Shown piece by piece: positions 17,179 to 25,744 of a stretch of DNA of 64,000 nucleotides. The position numbers and the translations under genes were made by a program. Every line of letters begins with the position of its first letter. Within the stretch, counting starts at the first letter, position 1. A model generated the notes under the pieces. That model had not been told where the DNA came from and searched no databases. It saw only the letters and a list, made by a program, of their open reading frames with translations. Origin of the DNA: JAJFUI01 sp039698035 (lineage in GTDB: Bacteria; Planctomycetota; Planctomycetia; Pirellulales; Thermoguttaceae); contig JBDKSW010000004.1 in the NCBI GenBank assembly GCA_039698035.1, positions 429,614-493,613 on the forward strand, given 5' to 3'.

Positions 17179-18141
17179 CGTGATGCCATCCTGCGCTGCG
17201 TCCGCAGCTACAATTCGCAAACCGCTGCTGCCCGACTGCGGTAACCAACGATCATTGTAGAGCCTAAACAGTTCCGTGAATGTCTTTGCCCTGGCTATGG
17301 GGGCGAACTTGGCTATTTCTGAAACATTTTGTCCAACAAATGTCTCAATGTCCGTCACTGCGACCCGTCCCCTGATCTGCTTGTCTACCGTCGCCTCAAC
17401 CGCATTTTCCCATTTTTCTCGATCAGCTTTGCGGACGAGCAGCCAAATGTCCAACAGCGTGTTCGTGAGAATATCGACGATTTGCTGGAGATGGCGGCTA
17501 TCCGGAGGATTGACGGTGACTTCAATTGCCGTGTTGCCGAGTTGAAAGTCCGCTGGACGATCGCGGTTGGGTGTATTGACGTTCTTCGGCGTCGCAGCCT
17601 CATCGCCGAATTTTACTTGGAGCTTTGCGCCGACAAGGTATTCCGCGACGTCTTTGGCCCGCTTCTTCCTTTGTGCCTGATTCAATATGTCAACAATAAC
17701 TGCAACAGCGGTCCCTTGGTTATAGCGAGCCATCAGCGGCTTGCCCTCGTTGATGACCTGCAGGCGGCTCGCAGCGATGGATTCGATAGCATTCAGGAAG
17801 TTTTTCCTCTCATTTTCGTCCATGGCTGCAAACCCCTGCGACTCGATCCACGCCAACAGGGGGCCAATCCAAGCGCCGACGTTCGAGGAACGACGCCCGA
17901 AAGCTCGTACGGGCGAAGTGATGTGGCACCGAGTGAGCGCACAACTGACATAGCCGTCATGCTCCTTTAGCTGCATGCCGCTGCTGGTCAGGTGATCCTC
18001 TTTGCGGAGACTCGGAGCCTCCCGCAATCTCTCACAAACGGCCATGACGACAATGACACGGCTCGGCTGATCTGCGGTTCCGCACTTCATATGTTCATCA
18101 AGCCAAGCGACGAACGATTCTTCAAGCCGGTTGTCAGCCAT
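17173..18141 (-). CDS. Probable restriction endonuclease partner of the cytosine methyltransferase (DUF4928-like)
   Basis: A 322-residue protein whose start codon overlaps the end of the methyltransferase gene by eight bases, so the two are translationally coupled; GGAGG stands five bases before the ATG. The N-terminal half is helical and the C-terminal half contains RPADFQLGNTAIEVTV, which has the spacing of a PD-(D/E)xK-type nuclease core (Asp, then Glu-x-Thr). From memory it resembles DUF4928 proteins, which occur beside DNA cytosine methyltransferases. Cleavage activity is inferred from context, not shown by sequence. GC content is visibly lower than in flanking genes, which suggests acquisition with the island. 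Confidence 0.7.
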   Translation of the reverse strand: MADNRLEESFVAWLDEHMKCGTADQPSRVIVVMAVCERLREAPSLRKEDHLTSSGMQLKEHDGYVSCALTRCHITSPVRAFGRRSSNVGAWIGPLLAWIESQGFAAMDENERKNFLNAIESIAASRLQVINEGKPLMARYNQGTAVAVIVDILNQAQRKKRAKDVAEYLVGAKLQVKFGDEAATPKNVNTPNRDRPADFQLGNTAIEVTVNPPDSRHLQQIVDILTNTLLDIWLLVRKADREKWENAVEATVDKQIRGRVAVTDIETFVGQNVSEIAKFAPIARAKTFTELFRLYNDRWLPQSGSSGLRIVAADAAQDGITS

Positions 18142-19597
18142 CTTGCCTCCAGACCACCTGTGGGACGACCGATGCAAGGTAATTTGAAGCAATCCATTCG
18201 ATTGCCGGAACACACACTGCATCGCCAAAGCCAAAAAGCGCCTGATTCAATGGCACTCCGATCGGGTAGCTGTCGGGCACGCCCTGAAGCCTCGCGCACT
18301 CGCGTGCGGTAATCAGACGCACCTGGCGATTGCCGCAGCCCGCCTTGAAAAGGATTTGCCGCCCGCTGCCGCCGCGCGGAGTGCGGAGGCAACCGGCGAT
18401 TCCGTCGGTGCGAAGCTCGGCCATGCTTTTCTCGTTGCGAACTCGACGAAACGCAGTTGCGTAGGTATATGACCGCCCTGCGATCATCTTGCGGGCCTGC
18501 TCGGTGTGCTTCTCGCTTAACTGCCCCATGAAATACTCGGTGCGCTCTTTGTTCCACCAGTGTGGATCATCGTCTGGCAGATCCTCGATAATATCTGTGA
18601 GTCTCGCGCGACGAGGCGGCAGTGGCGGCAACTCACGGAGATCCCATCGAATATTCGGATGAGCGTTGATGAACTTCAAAAGTGCTTCTGGCCGGGCATC
18701 GCTGGGGAGATCGCATGTGCGCCTGTCTTGCCCGTCGTCCCTTTTGGCCAACACAAACAAGCGTGCGCGGCTTTGGGGTACCCAATGGACTGCATTTAGG
18801 ATGATCGCATCGACGGTGTACCCAAGCTCGTTGAGAGCCATCAACGCGTGCTCAAAGTCACGCCCGCCGTGGCTCATCAGGAACCCGACCACGTTTTCAA
18901 GCATGACCAACGGAGGCCGACGGTTGCCCATCTCGCGGAGGATACGCACGAGGCCCCAGAACGACGACGATTCCTTTCCGTCCAACCCTTCCCACCGACC
19001 CGCAATCGAGAGGTCGTTGCAAGGAAACGACGCGGTGAACAAAGTGCAGTCCGGTACGTCCTTGGCCTTGATCGCATGAATATCACCGACGTGGAGATGG
19101 TCATCCTTCGGCCAGTTGTGCCGATACATTTCGGCTTTTTTGGGGTCGATGTCGTTCGCAAAAACGACATGCCAACCCTGGCGTTCGAGGGCGAGCCGCA
19201 CGAGACCAATCCCTGCGAAGAACTCTGCGCAGTCGATTTGCGGAGATTGTTCCTTCACCTGGACCGAAAGCCGGTAACCGCGTTCAGAAAGCCGTTCCAA
19301 TGCCAAGCGTGCGCCGGGTTTCACCTCGTGATGCTCGAAGAACTGGCGGACCCAGCCTCGCATGCGAAAGAAACCGCGAGGCTTGCCTGTCTTGGCGTCT
19401 CGCCCGATGTCCGTGCGGATCGTCTGGCCCAAACCGACGAGCAGGATGTCAATGGTCGGGCAATCGCGAGACCGCCTAGCTCCACCGATGCAGTCGGGCG
19501 GGAAGAAGTCGTAGTGGCGGTTCACGTAAATGTGGCTGTGCCGAATGTTTGCAGCCGTCACCTGCAAGAGGCGTATATTCCCACTCTTTGCGGCCAT
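18134..19597 (-). CDS. DNA (cytosine-5) methyltransferase with N-terminal B3-like DNA-binding domain
   Basis: A 487-residue C5 methyltransferase. The catalytic domain (about residues 120-480) has motif I FAGIGLVRLALE, motif IV SFPCNDLS with the catalytic Cys, motif VI ENVVGFL, motif VIII QSRARLFVL and motifs IX-X (ARECARLQGVPDSY, then NQALFGFGDAVCVP). The first 115 residues are an extra domain with NRHYDFFPPD, TDIGRD and RGWVRQFFEHHEVKPGARL, which resembles B3/EcoRII-N-type DNA-binding folds; this fold call is tentative. The product should methylate host DNA against the coupled endonuclease, and Vsr would repair the resulting deamination mismatches. AAGGA lies about nine bases before the ATG. 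Confidence 0.92.
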   Translation of the reverse strand: MAAKSGNIRLLQVTAANIRHSHIYVNRHYDFFPPDCIGGARRSRDCPTIDILLVGLGQTIRTDIGRDAKTGKPRGFFRMRGWVRQFFEHHEVKPGARLALERLSERGYRLSVQVKEQSPQIDCAEFFAGIGLVRLALERQGWHVVFANDIDPKKAEMYRHNWPKDDHLHVGDIHAIKAKDVPDCTLFTASFPCNDLSIAGRWEGLDGKESSSFWGLVRILREMGNRRPPLVMLENVVGFLMSHGGRDFEHALMALNELGYTVDAIILNAVHWVPQSRARLFVLAKRDDGQDRRTCDLPSDARPEALLKFINAHPNIRWDLRELPPLPPRRARLTDIIEDLPDDDPHWWNKERTEYFMGQLSEKHTEQARKMIAGRSYTYATAFRRVRNEKSMAELRTDGIAGCLRTPRGGSGRQILFKAGCGNRQVRLITARECARLQGVPDSYPIGVPLNQALFGFGDAVCVPAIEWIASNYLASVVPQVVWRQDG

Positions 19598-19790
19598 TCC
19601 GTCGGTCCTTCGTTGGGCCCATCTTAATGCTCGCCAAGCGGTTGCGTCAATCCAGGGGCCGATCGGCCCACGAGCGATTCCTGGAACCCATTGCCGTAAG
19701 CGTTGTGTGTCGCGGCATTTGGGATCGGGAGGCCAGGGGCGGTCGAAGTGGTCGCGGAAAGGTCGGCAAGAAGACGCGACCGCCCGCAGG

Positions 19791-20855
19791 CTAACTCTTG
19801 CCCGCGAAGATTTTTACCTCGCGGGGCGTCACGTAGACCGTGCTGCCGGTCGAGATGCCGAGCGTTCGGTAGCGGTCTTGCGTCAGCTCGGCGTGGAGCC
19901 GTTCGCCGCTTTTGGCCTGGAGCTCCAGTCGCACATTTGGGCCGGCCGAGTGAATCCGCAGGACGACCGCCTCCATGGCGTGCTCGTTTCGCTCGACGGC
20001 GACTTCCAATTGATGCGGCCTGATGAAAACCCGCGCCTCCTGGGTCGGCGCCCCGGCGTGTTCGGGCGATTCCCAGGCAAGCGTCGCGAAATGCACCTTG
20101 CCGCCTTCCAAGCGGCCGTGGAAGAAGTTCACCTGCCCGAGAAACTTGACGACGAACTCGGTCGCCGGTCGATGGAAGACTTCGTCGGGCGTGCCGATCT
20201 GCTCGATCTGGCCCTCGTTCATCACGAGCACTCGGTCGGCCAGTTCGAGCGCTTCGTCCTGATCGTGGGTCACGAAGACGCTCGTCAGGTGAATCTCGTC
20301 ATGGAGCCGGCGGAGCCACTGTCGCAGCTCTTGCCGCACCTTGGCGTCCAACGCGCCGAACGGTTCGTCGAGCAGCAGGACCTTTGGCTCGATGGCTAGC
20401 GCCCTGGCCAGCGCGACGCGCTGCCGCTGGCCGCCCGAGAGTTGATGCGGATATCGGTGCGCCATGCTCTCCAACTGCACCAGCTTGAGGAGCCGCATGA
20501 CTTTGTACTTGATCAGGTTTCGGCTTGGCCGATGCGCCTTGGGCCGGACCTTCAGTCCGAAGGCCACATTGTCGAACACGGTCATGTGGCGGAACAGGGC
20601 GTAGTGCTGAAAGACGAAGCCGACCTGTCGGCTGCCGACGCGCCGCCGTGCGACATCCTCGTCGTGAAACAGGATTGCACCGCTGCCGGGGTCGGGATCT
20701 TCGAGGCCGGCGATGATCCTGAGCAGCGTCGTCTTGCCGGAGCCCGAGGGCCCCAGCAGGGCGACCAATTCGCCGGTGGCGACGGTCAGGCTGACGTCCC
20801 GCAGCGCGGTGAACGTGCCGAACGTCTTCGTGATGTTGCGTGCTTCAATCCCCAT
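19791..20855 (-). CDS. cysA: Sulfate/thiosulfate ABC transporter ATP-binding protein
   Basis: A 354-residue ABC ATPase powering sulfate import. It has Walker A GPSGSGKTTLL, the Q-loop region, the signature LSGGQRQRVALARAL, Walker B VLLLDEPFGALDAKVR and the switch His in VFVTHDQDEALELADR. The C-terminal TOBE-like domain (about residues 235-354) is typical of CysA. It is the last gene of the sbp-cysT-cysW-cysA operon, 77 bases after cysW, and the start MGIEARNITKTFG is the family N-terminus. Confidence 0.95.
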   Translation of the reverse strand: MGIEARNITKTFGTFTALRDVSLTVATGELVALLGPSGSGKTTLLRIIAGLEDPDPGSGAILFHDEDVARRRVGSRQVGFVFQHYALFRHMTVFDNVAFGLKVRPKAHRPSRNLIKYKVMRLLKLVQLESMAHRYPHQLSGGQRQRVALARALAIEPKVLLLDEPFGALDAKVRQELRQWLRRLHDEIHLTSVFVTHDQDEALELADRVLVMNEGQIEQIGTPDEVFHRPATEFVVKFLGQVNFFHGRLEGGKVHFATLAWESPEHAGAPTQEARVFIRPHQLEVAVERNEHAMEAVVLRIHSAGPNVRLELQAKSGERLHAELTQDRYRTLGISTGSTVYVTPREVKIFAGKS

Positions 20856-20932
20856 GACGCCACTTCCAGCCGCGAAACTTACCCCTTCAGCATAACGGAT
20901 GGGCCGGGCGTTACGCTACCCGTGGCCACCGC

Positions 20933-21838
20933 CTAATCTCCCATGTATCCCAACTCTTCCGGCGCGAGAGACTCGGCCGTTTTCCACTGCAAGAGCGACT
21001 TGAGCACCAAGGTGACCAGCGCCAGCAGGGCTAGCAGCGACGCCACGGCGAACGCGGCCGCCAGTTCGCTGTCGCACCCGCCCTTGTAAAGCCGCTCGAC
21101 GTGGAGCGGCATCGTGTTCGTACTTGCGATGTTTCCCACGACGACCGACACGGCTCCAAATTCGCCCATCGCTCGGGCGTTGCACAAGATGACGCCGTAC
21201 AGCAGTCCCCACTTGATGTTCGGCAGCGTAATGCGCCAAAACGTTTGCAAGCCGCTGGCTCCCAGAACCCTTGCGGCCTCCTCCTCTTCCGTCCCCTGCG
21301 ACTGCATCAGTGGAATCAATTCTCGCGCCACGAACGGGAACGTGACGAAGAGCGTTGCAATGATGATCCCCGCCGGAGCGTAGACGATGTGAACGTCGTG
21401 CGCTTCGAGCCACGGCCAAAACCATCCTTGCCGCCCAAACAGCAGCACGAAAATCATCCCGGCGATCACCGGCGACACGCTGTAAGGCAGATCGATCAAC
21501 GTAATTAGCACGCTCTTGCCGACAAACTGAAACTTGGCGATCGCCCAGGCGGCCAGAATGCCGAACAGCGTGTTGATCGGCACAGCAATGGCGGCCGTCA
21601 TCAACGTCATCCCGATCGCGGATCGGGTGTCCGGGTCGGTTAGCGAACCGACGTACGCCCGCCAGCCCCGTGCGAAGGCCTCGACAAACACGACCACCAG
21701 CGGCATCAAGAGGAAAAGCGATAAGAAGGCGAGCGTCACGCCAATCAGCAACCAGCGCACCCAGCGCGGCTCGGTAATCGCCTCGGCGGCTTGCCGCCGG
21801 GTGCCGGATGTCAGCTTGAGTGCTACGGTTCCCGCCAT
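20933..21838 (-). CDS. cysW: Sulfate ABC transporter permease
   Basis: A 301-residue inner-membrane permease with about six transmembrane segments. The EAA loop that docks to the ATPase is present (EEEEAARVLGASGLQTFWRI), and the family blocks DLPYSVSPVIAGMIFVLLFG and RAMGEFGAVSVVVGNI identify CysW. It is seven bases downstream of cysT and must pair with it as the heterodimeric channel. The N-terminal 25 residues before the first transmembrane segment are polar and cytoplasmic. Confidence 0.94.
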   Translation of the reverse strand: MAGTVALKLTSGTRRQAAEAITEPRWVRWLLIGVTLAFLSLFLLMPLVVVFVEAFARGWRAYVGSLTDPDTRSAIGMTLMTAAIAVPINTLFGILAAWAIAKFQFVGKSVLITLIDLPYSVSPVIAGMIFVLLFGRQGWFWPWLEAHDVHIVYAPAGIIIATLFVTFPFVARELIPLMQSQGTEEEEAARVLGASGLQTFWRITLPNIKWGLLYGVILCNARAMGEFGAVSVVVGNIASTNTMPLHVERLYKGGCDSELAAAFAVASLLALLALVTLVLKSLLQWKTAESLAPEELGYMGD

Positions 21839-21845
21839 GGGTTGC

Positions 21846-22667
21846 CTACCCTGTCGCCGCGTAACGCCGGCTCCACCATTGGGTCAAATTGATAAAGAGC
21901 AGCACGACGAACGACGCCAAAAGGGTGACGACCGCGATGGCCGCCGCGTCGGCAAACTCGTACTGCTCCAGCTTGGTGAAGATCAACATCGGGATGACCT
22001 TCTCCCATCGGCTGGAAATGAAAATCACCGATCCATACTCGCCCAGTGCCCGGGCGAACGCCAGTGCGAAACCAGTCAGCAGCGCCGGCAGGATCGTTGG
22101 CAAAATCACGCGACGCATCGTCTGCCACCGCGTGGCGCCAAGGCTGGCCGCCGCCTCCTCGACCTCCATATCCAGGTCTTCCAGCGCCGGTTGCAGCGTC
22201 CGCACCACGAAGGGGAGCCCGATAAACGTCAACGCCACCATGACGCCCCACCGGCTATAGGTGATTTCGACGCCGTATGGGGCCAGCCAGCGGCCAACCC
22301 ATCCCTCGGTCGAATACAGTTGTGCCAGAGCGATTCCCGAAACGGCCGTCGGCATGGCAAACGGCAGGTCCACCACCGCGTCGACGAATTTCTTGCCCAC
22401 GAACGAGTAGCGGACCAAAGTCCACGCGACGATCAACCCAAAAAAGGCGTTGATCGTCGCGGCCGCCAGCGATGCGCCGAACGAGAGCTTGTAGGCGTCC
22501 ATCGCGGCCGAGTCGGTCACGGTCGCCCAGAACTCGTCCCAGCCCATCGTCGCCGACTTGAGAAACAACGCCGTCAGCGGGATGAGCACCAGCAAGCTCA
22601 GATAGCTGAGCGTGCAGCCCATCGTTACGCCAAAGCCGGGCAGAACACTGCGTTGTTTCAGGCTCAT
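21846..22667 (-). CDS. cysT: Sulfate ABC transporter permease
   Basis: A 273-residue permease, the CysW partner (CysT, also called CysU). Landmarks are DLPFAMPTAVSGIALAQLY, the EAA loop EVEEAAASLGATRWQTMRRV and RALGEYGSVIFISS. About six transmembrane helices are evident. The ATG at 22667 is used; the codon before it is TTG. It starts three bases after the stop codon of the binding-protein gene, so translation is probably coupled. Confidence 0.94.
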   Translation of the reverse strand: MSLKQRSVLPGFGVTMGCTLSYLSLLVLIPLTALFLKSATMGWDEFWATVTDSAAMDAYKLSFGASLAAATINAFFGLIVAWTLVRYSFVGKKFVDAVVDLPFAMPTAVSGIALAQLYSTEGWVGRWLAPYGVEITYSRWGVMVALTFIGLPFVVRTLQPALEDLDMEVEEAAASLGATRWQTMRRVILPTILPALLTGFALAFARALGEYGSVIFISSRWEKVIPMLIFTKLEQYEFADAAAIAVVTLLASFVVLLFINLTQWWSRRYAATG

Positions 22668-22670
22668 CAA

Positions 22671-23786
22671 CTATCGCTTCGCTTTCGACATCTTTTCATA
22701 GAAGCCGCCTTTGCCGAAATGCTCTCGATAGGCATTGGCCCAGCCGCCGAAAACGTCGTCAATATTGAACAACTCGACCGTGGCGAAGTTCTTCATCGAC
22801 TCTGCCGGGATTCCCTTCACGTCGCGCGGCCGATAGTAATGCTTCGCGGCCAGTTTCTGGCCTTCCGGCGAGTAGAGGTACTTCAAATAGGCCTCGGCCA
22901 CCTTGCGCGTGCCGTGCTTGTCCACGATTTTGTCGACCACGGCCACGGACGGCTCGGCCCGAATGCTGATCGAGGGCACGACAATCTCGTACTCGCCCTT
23001 CTGCATGTCGTTGATCGAAAAAATCGCCTCGTTCTCCCAGGCTAGCAGCACATCGCCGCGGCGCTTCTTCACAAATGTCAATGTCGCATCTCGCGCACCG
23101 CTGTCAAGCACTTTCACATGGCGGTACATGTCCTTGACGAACTCGAACGCCTTCTTCTGGGCCTTGGCCACGGCGTCCGCCTGCTTTGGGTCGTGCAGTT
23201 TGGCCAGATCGCCCAATTCCCGCTTGAGTGCAAACCCCCAGGCGGCCAAATAGTTCCAGCAAGCGCCGCCCGACGTGGCCGGGTCAGGCGTCACGATCTC
23301 CACGTCCTGCTTCAGCAGATCGCCCCAGTCCTTGATGCCCTTCGGATTCCCCTTGCGAACCAGGAAGATGATCGTCGACGTGTACGGCGCGCTATTGTGC
23401 GGCAGTCGCTTCTGCCAGTCCTTTGCAATCAGTCCGTCGGACTTCTTCACAATCGCGTCGATGTCGTTGGCAAGCGCCAGCGTCACGACATCCGCCTCGA
23501 GCCCCGCGATAACGTTCCGGGCCTGCTTGCCCGACCCAGCGTGCGACTGCGTGACGCTTACCTTCTGGCCGGTCTCCTTCTCCCAACGCGATGCAAAGAC
23601 CTGATTGTAATCCTTGTACAACTCGCGGGTCGGGTCATAGGAGACGTTCAGAATCGTGAGAGCCTTCTTCTCGGACCCGTCGCCAGCCTTCTTCTCCACC
23701 TGGCTCGAGCACCCGGCAAACCAGGCGAGTGAGACAATCACGAGCAGCACGGGAAAACCGAGCGAGCGGGTAACGTGCGATTGCAT
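22671..23786 (-). CDS. Sulfate-binding lipoprotein, first gene of the sulfate transport operon
   Basis: A 371-residue periplasmic solute-binding protein of the Sbp/CysP type. The N-terminus is a lipoprotein signal with lipobox WFAGC, so the protein is membrane-anchored. The mature part opens with the family signature ILNVSYDPTRELYKDYN and contains SGKQARNVIAGLEADVVTLAL, and TPDPATSGGACWNYLAAWG, which forms part of the oxyanion site. It delivers sulfate (or thiosulfate) to CysTWA. AAGGAC lies before the ATG. About 100 bases upstream is a near-consensus sigma-54 promoter pointing into this gene. Confidence 0.94.
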   Translation of the reverse strand: MQSHVTRSLGFPVLLVIVSLAWFAGCSSQVEKKAGDGSEKKALTILNVSYDPTRELYKDYNQVFASRWEKETGQKVSVTQSHAGSGKQARNVIAGLEADVVTLALANDIDAIVKKSDGLIAKDWQKRLPHNSAPYTSTIIFLVRKGNPKGIKDWGDLLKQDVEIVTPDPATSGGACWNYLAAWGFALKRELGDLAKLHDPKQADAVAKAQKKAFEFVKDMYRHVKVLDSGARDATLTFVKKRRGDVLLAWENEAIFSINDMQKGEYEIVVPSISIRAEPSVAVVDKIVDKHGTRKVAEAYLKYLYSPEGQKLAAKHYYRPRDVKGIPAESMKNFATVELFNIDDVFGGWANAYREHFGKGGFYEKMSKAKR

Positions 23787-23844
23787 TTTGAGGTCCTTGT
23801 AACGGGGTGTGGTTTCCTGACGCTTGGCCAGGCTTGTTCATCAA

Positions 23845-23860
23845 TGGCACGCGACGTGCA
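23845..23860 (+). promoter_or_regulatory. Possible second sigma-54 promoter, plus strand
   Basis: TGGCACGCGACGTGCA has the invariant GG-N10-GC spacing of -24/-12 promoters and would start transcription near 23871, about 187 bases before the enhancer-binding-protein gene. The -12 box reads GTGC instead of TTGC, so it is weaker than the opposing promoter. It may instead be an activator binding site. Confidence 0.35.
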
Positions 23861-23883
23861 ATGATAGATGCTTCGTAGCCACC

Positions 23884-23898
23884 GCAAGTACCGTGCCA
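23884..23898 (-). promoter_or_regulatory. Sigma-54 (-24/-12) promoter of the sulfate transport operon
   Basis: On the minus strand the sequence reads TGGCACGGTACTTGC, matching the sigma-54 consensus TGGCACG-N4-TTGC at every fixed base with GG-N10-GC spacing. Transcription would start near 23873, giving a leader of about 87 bases before the binding-protein ATG. A sigma-54 enhancer-binding protein is encoded immediately on the other side. Confidence 0.7.
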
Positions 23899-23981
23899 TG
23901 TCACGGGCGCGGGCGATTTACCGACTACGGTAGCCATTTTTTCGGTTCCCGCAAGCCATTTGGGTCAATGGCCCGTGACAT
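23898..23981. promoter_or_regulatory. Inverted 11-bp motif, candidate activator binding sites
   Basis: ATGTCACGGGC at 23898-23908 and its exact reverse complement GCCCGTGACAT at 23971-23981 flank 62 bases. A related copy (GCACGCGACGT) lies at 23847-23857. These sites sit beside and about 75-85 bases upstream of the sigma-54 promoter, where enhancer-binding proteins usually bind. Confidence 0.45.
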
Positions 23982-24057
23982 ACGATGGACAGGGCCCGGG
24001 AAATGCGATAGACTGGCCAGCATATACCACGGCACCGCAAACCAAGGATCTTTCGGG

Positions 24058-25698
24058 ATGATGCTCGTCGCGGAACAGTTCCAAGACGGCCTGCTCCTTG
24101 TCTGGCAAGAGGCCTGCCGGCACATTGAGATCGGGCAAGCAACGGCGAACATCGCTCCCATGCTGGTGCGCCATATCCCAATCGAGCAGGTGCTTATCCG
24201 CCGCGTCGATCCGGTGCGGTCCGACATCGAGACCGTCGCGGTCGGGCTCGCCCGGAACGAATCCGATGGCAACTCGAGCGGCGCCATCCCGCTGAGCGCC
24301 AGGACCAAGTGCTCGGCCGCCGAACTGCAATCCCTTTTGGCTTGGTGCCGCGAAGGCCGGATGGCACGCCTGGATGGCAATTGTCCGGTCTCCAAGGCCG
24401 TGCCCGACCAGTGTCGTGGCGATGTGCTGGTCGGCCCCCTCGGCGATCCGGCCGGTCACTGCGGCATCCTCATCTTGCTGGCGCCGCCTGGCGGCGTCTT
24501 CAGCTTGGCCCATGCCGAACTCGCGCAGCTCCTGATCGAGCCGTTCTCGGTCGCCATGGAAAACGACCTGCGGCTCCGTGAGATGGCTGCCCTGCGTGAA
24601 GCGGCCGAGGCCGACAAACGGTCGCTGTTGACCAAGCTCGGCCGCAAGGACATCGGCGACAAGATTGTGGGCGCCGACTCGGGCCTCCGCGCGGTCATCG
24701 ATCGCGTCGATCTGGTCGCCAGGAGCGATGCGCCTGTCCTCATCTTCGGCGAGACGGGCACGGGCAAGGAGCTCATCGCTCGGGCGATCCACAATCGTTC
24801 GGCCCGTTGCAGCGGTCCCTTCGATCGCGTCAACTGCGGTGCGATTCCCCCGGAACTGATCGACTCGCAACTGTTTGGGCACGAGCGGGGCGCGTTCACC
24901 GGCGCTGTCGAATCGCGACGCGGCTGGTTCGAGCGGGCCGATGGCGGGACACTGTTTTTGGACGAAATTGGCGAGCTGCCCCCGGCCGCGCAGGTTCGAA
25001 TGCTGCGAATCCTCCAAGACGGTTGGATGGAACGTGTCGGCGGCGAGAAGCCCATCAACGTCGATGTGCGGATCGTCGCCGCGACGCATCGCGACCTGGC
25101 GGCGATGGTTGCCGAGGGGCAGTTCCGCGAGGACCTTTGGTATCGAATCGCCGTGTTCCCGATCGTGCTGCCACCGCTGCGCGAGCGGTGCGGGGACATT
25201 GCCCAACTGGCGCCTCATTTTGCCCAGCGGGCGGCCACCCGCTTCGGCCTGGCGCCGGTCGCGCCGACCGCGGCAGACATCGCGCTGCTGGCTGGCTACT
25301 CGTGGCCGGGCAATGTTCGCGAGCTCGCGGCCGTGATCGACCGCGCGGCGATTCTCGGCGACGGGAAGCGATTGGACGTAGCCACGGCGTTGGGCATCAG
25401 CGACGTGCCCGCCGTCGCTACGCCCGATGCCGATGGAGTGTGCCCCGTTCCGGCTCGATGGGGCAGCCCTTCCCTCCCGGCTGCGAAGAAACCATCGCCG
25501 GCCGCCCCGACCGACATCGGATCGCTCGACGACGCCATCCGAAGGCACATCGAAGCCGCGTTGCAACTCACCCACGGTCAAATCGAAGGTCGCCGTGGCG
25601 CGGCCGCCAAGCTGAAAATCAATCCGCACACGCTTCGGGCCAAGATGCGAAAGCTGGGCATCGCCTGGGCCGCCTTCCGCGACGACGGCGATCAGTAG
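24058..25698 (+). CDS. Sigma-54-dependent transcriptional activator (GAF-AAA+-Fis)
   Basis: A 546-residue enhancer-binding protein. The N-terminal 190 residues form a GAF-like sensory domain. The AAA+ domain has Walker A GETGTGKE, the sigma-54-contact loop GAFTGA, Walker B GGTLFLDEIGELP and the sensor II region SWPGNVREL. The C-terminal Fis-type helix-turn-helix (GRRGAAAKLKINPHTLRAKM) binds DNA. The start has AAGGA nine bases upstream; the ATG at 24061 is an alternative. It is divergent from the sulfate operon, whose promoter is of sigma-54 type, so control of sulfate uptake is the natural inference. The ligand of the GAF domain is unknown. Confidence 0.92.
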   Translation: MMLVAEQFQDGLLLVWQEACRHIEIGQATANIAPMLVRHIPIEQVLIRRVDPVRSDIETVAVGLARNESDGNSSGAIPLSARTKCSAAELQSLLAWCREGRMARLDGNCPVSKAVPDQCRGDVLVGPLGDPAGHCGILILLAPPGGVFSLAHAELAQLLIEPFSVAMENDLRLREMAALREAAEADKRSLLTKLGRKDIGDKIVGADSGLRAVIDRVDLVARSDAPVLIFGETGTGKELIARAIHNRSARCSGPFDRVNCGAIPPELIDSQLFGHERGAFTGAVESRRGWFERADGGTLFLDEIGELPPAAQVRMLRILQDGWMERVGGEKPINVDVRIVAATHRDLAAMVAEGQFREDLWYRIAVFPIVLPPLRERCGDIAQLAPHFAQRAATRFGLAPVAPTAADIALLAGYSWPGNVRELAAVIDRAAILGDGKRLDVATALGISDVPAVATPDADGVCPVPARWGSPSLPAAKKPSPAAPTDIGSLDDAIRRHIEAALQLTHGQIEGRRGAAAKLKINPHTLRAKMRKLGIAWAAFRDDGDQ

Positions 25699-25708
25699 CC
25701 GCCATCGC

Positions 25709-25738
25709 TTGCTGTCAGGCATTCCGGGGCGATACAAT
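25709..25738 (+). promoter_or_regulatory. Predicted sigma70 promoter of a leaderless alkaline phosphatase mRNA
   Basis: TTGCTG-N18-TACAAT; the -10 box ends six bases before the ATG, so the expected transcription start is the A of the start codon. No Shine-Dalgarno sequence lies between. Confidence 0.5.
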
Positions 25739-25744
25739 GGCGGC

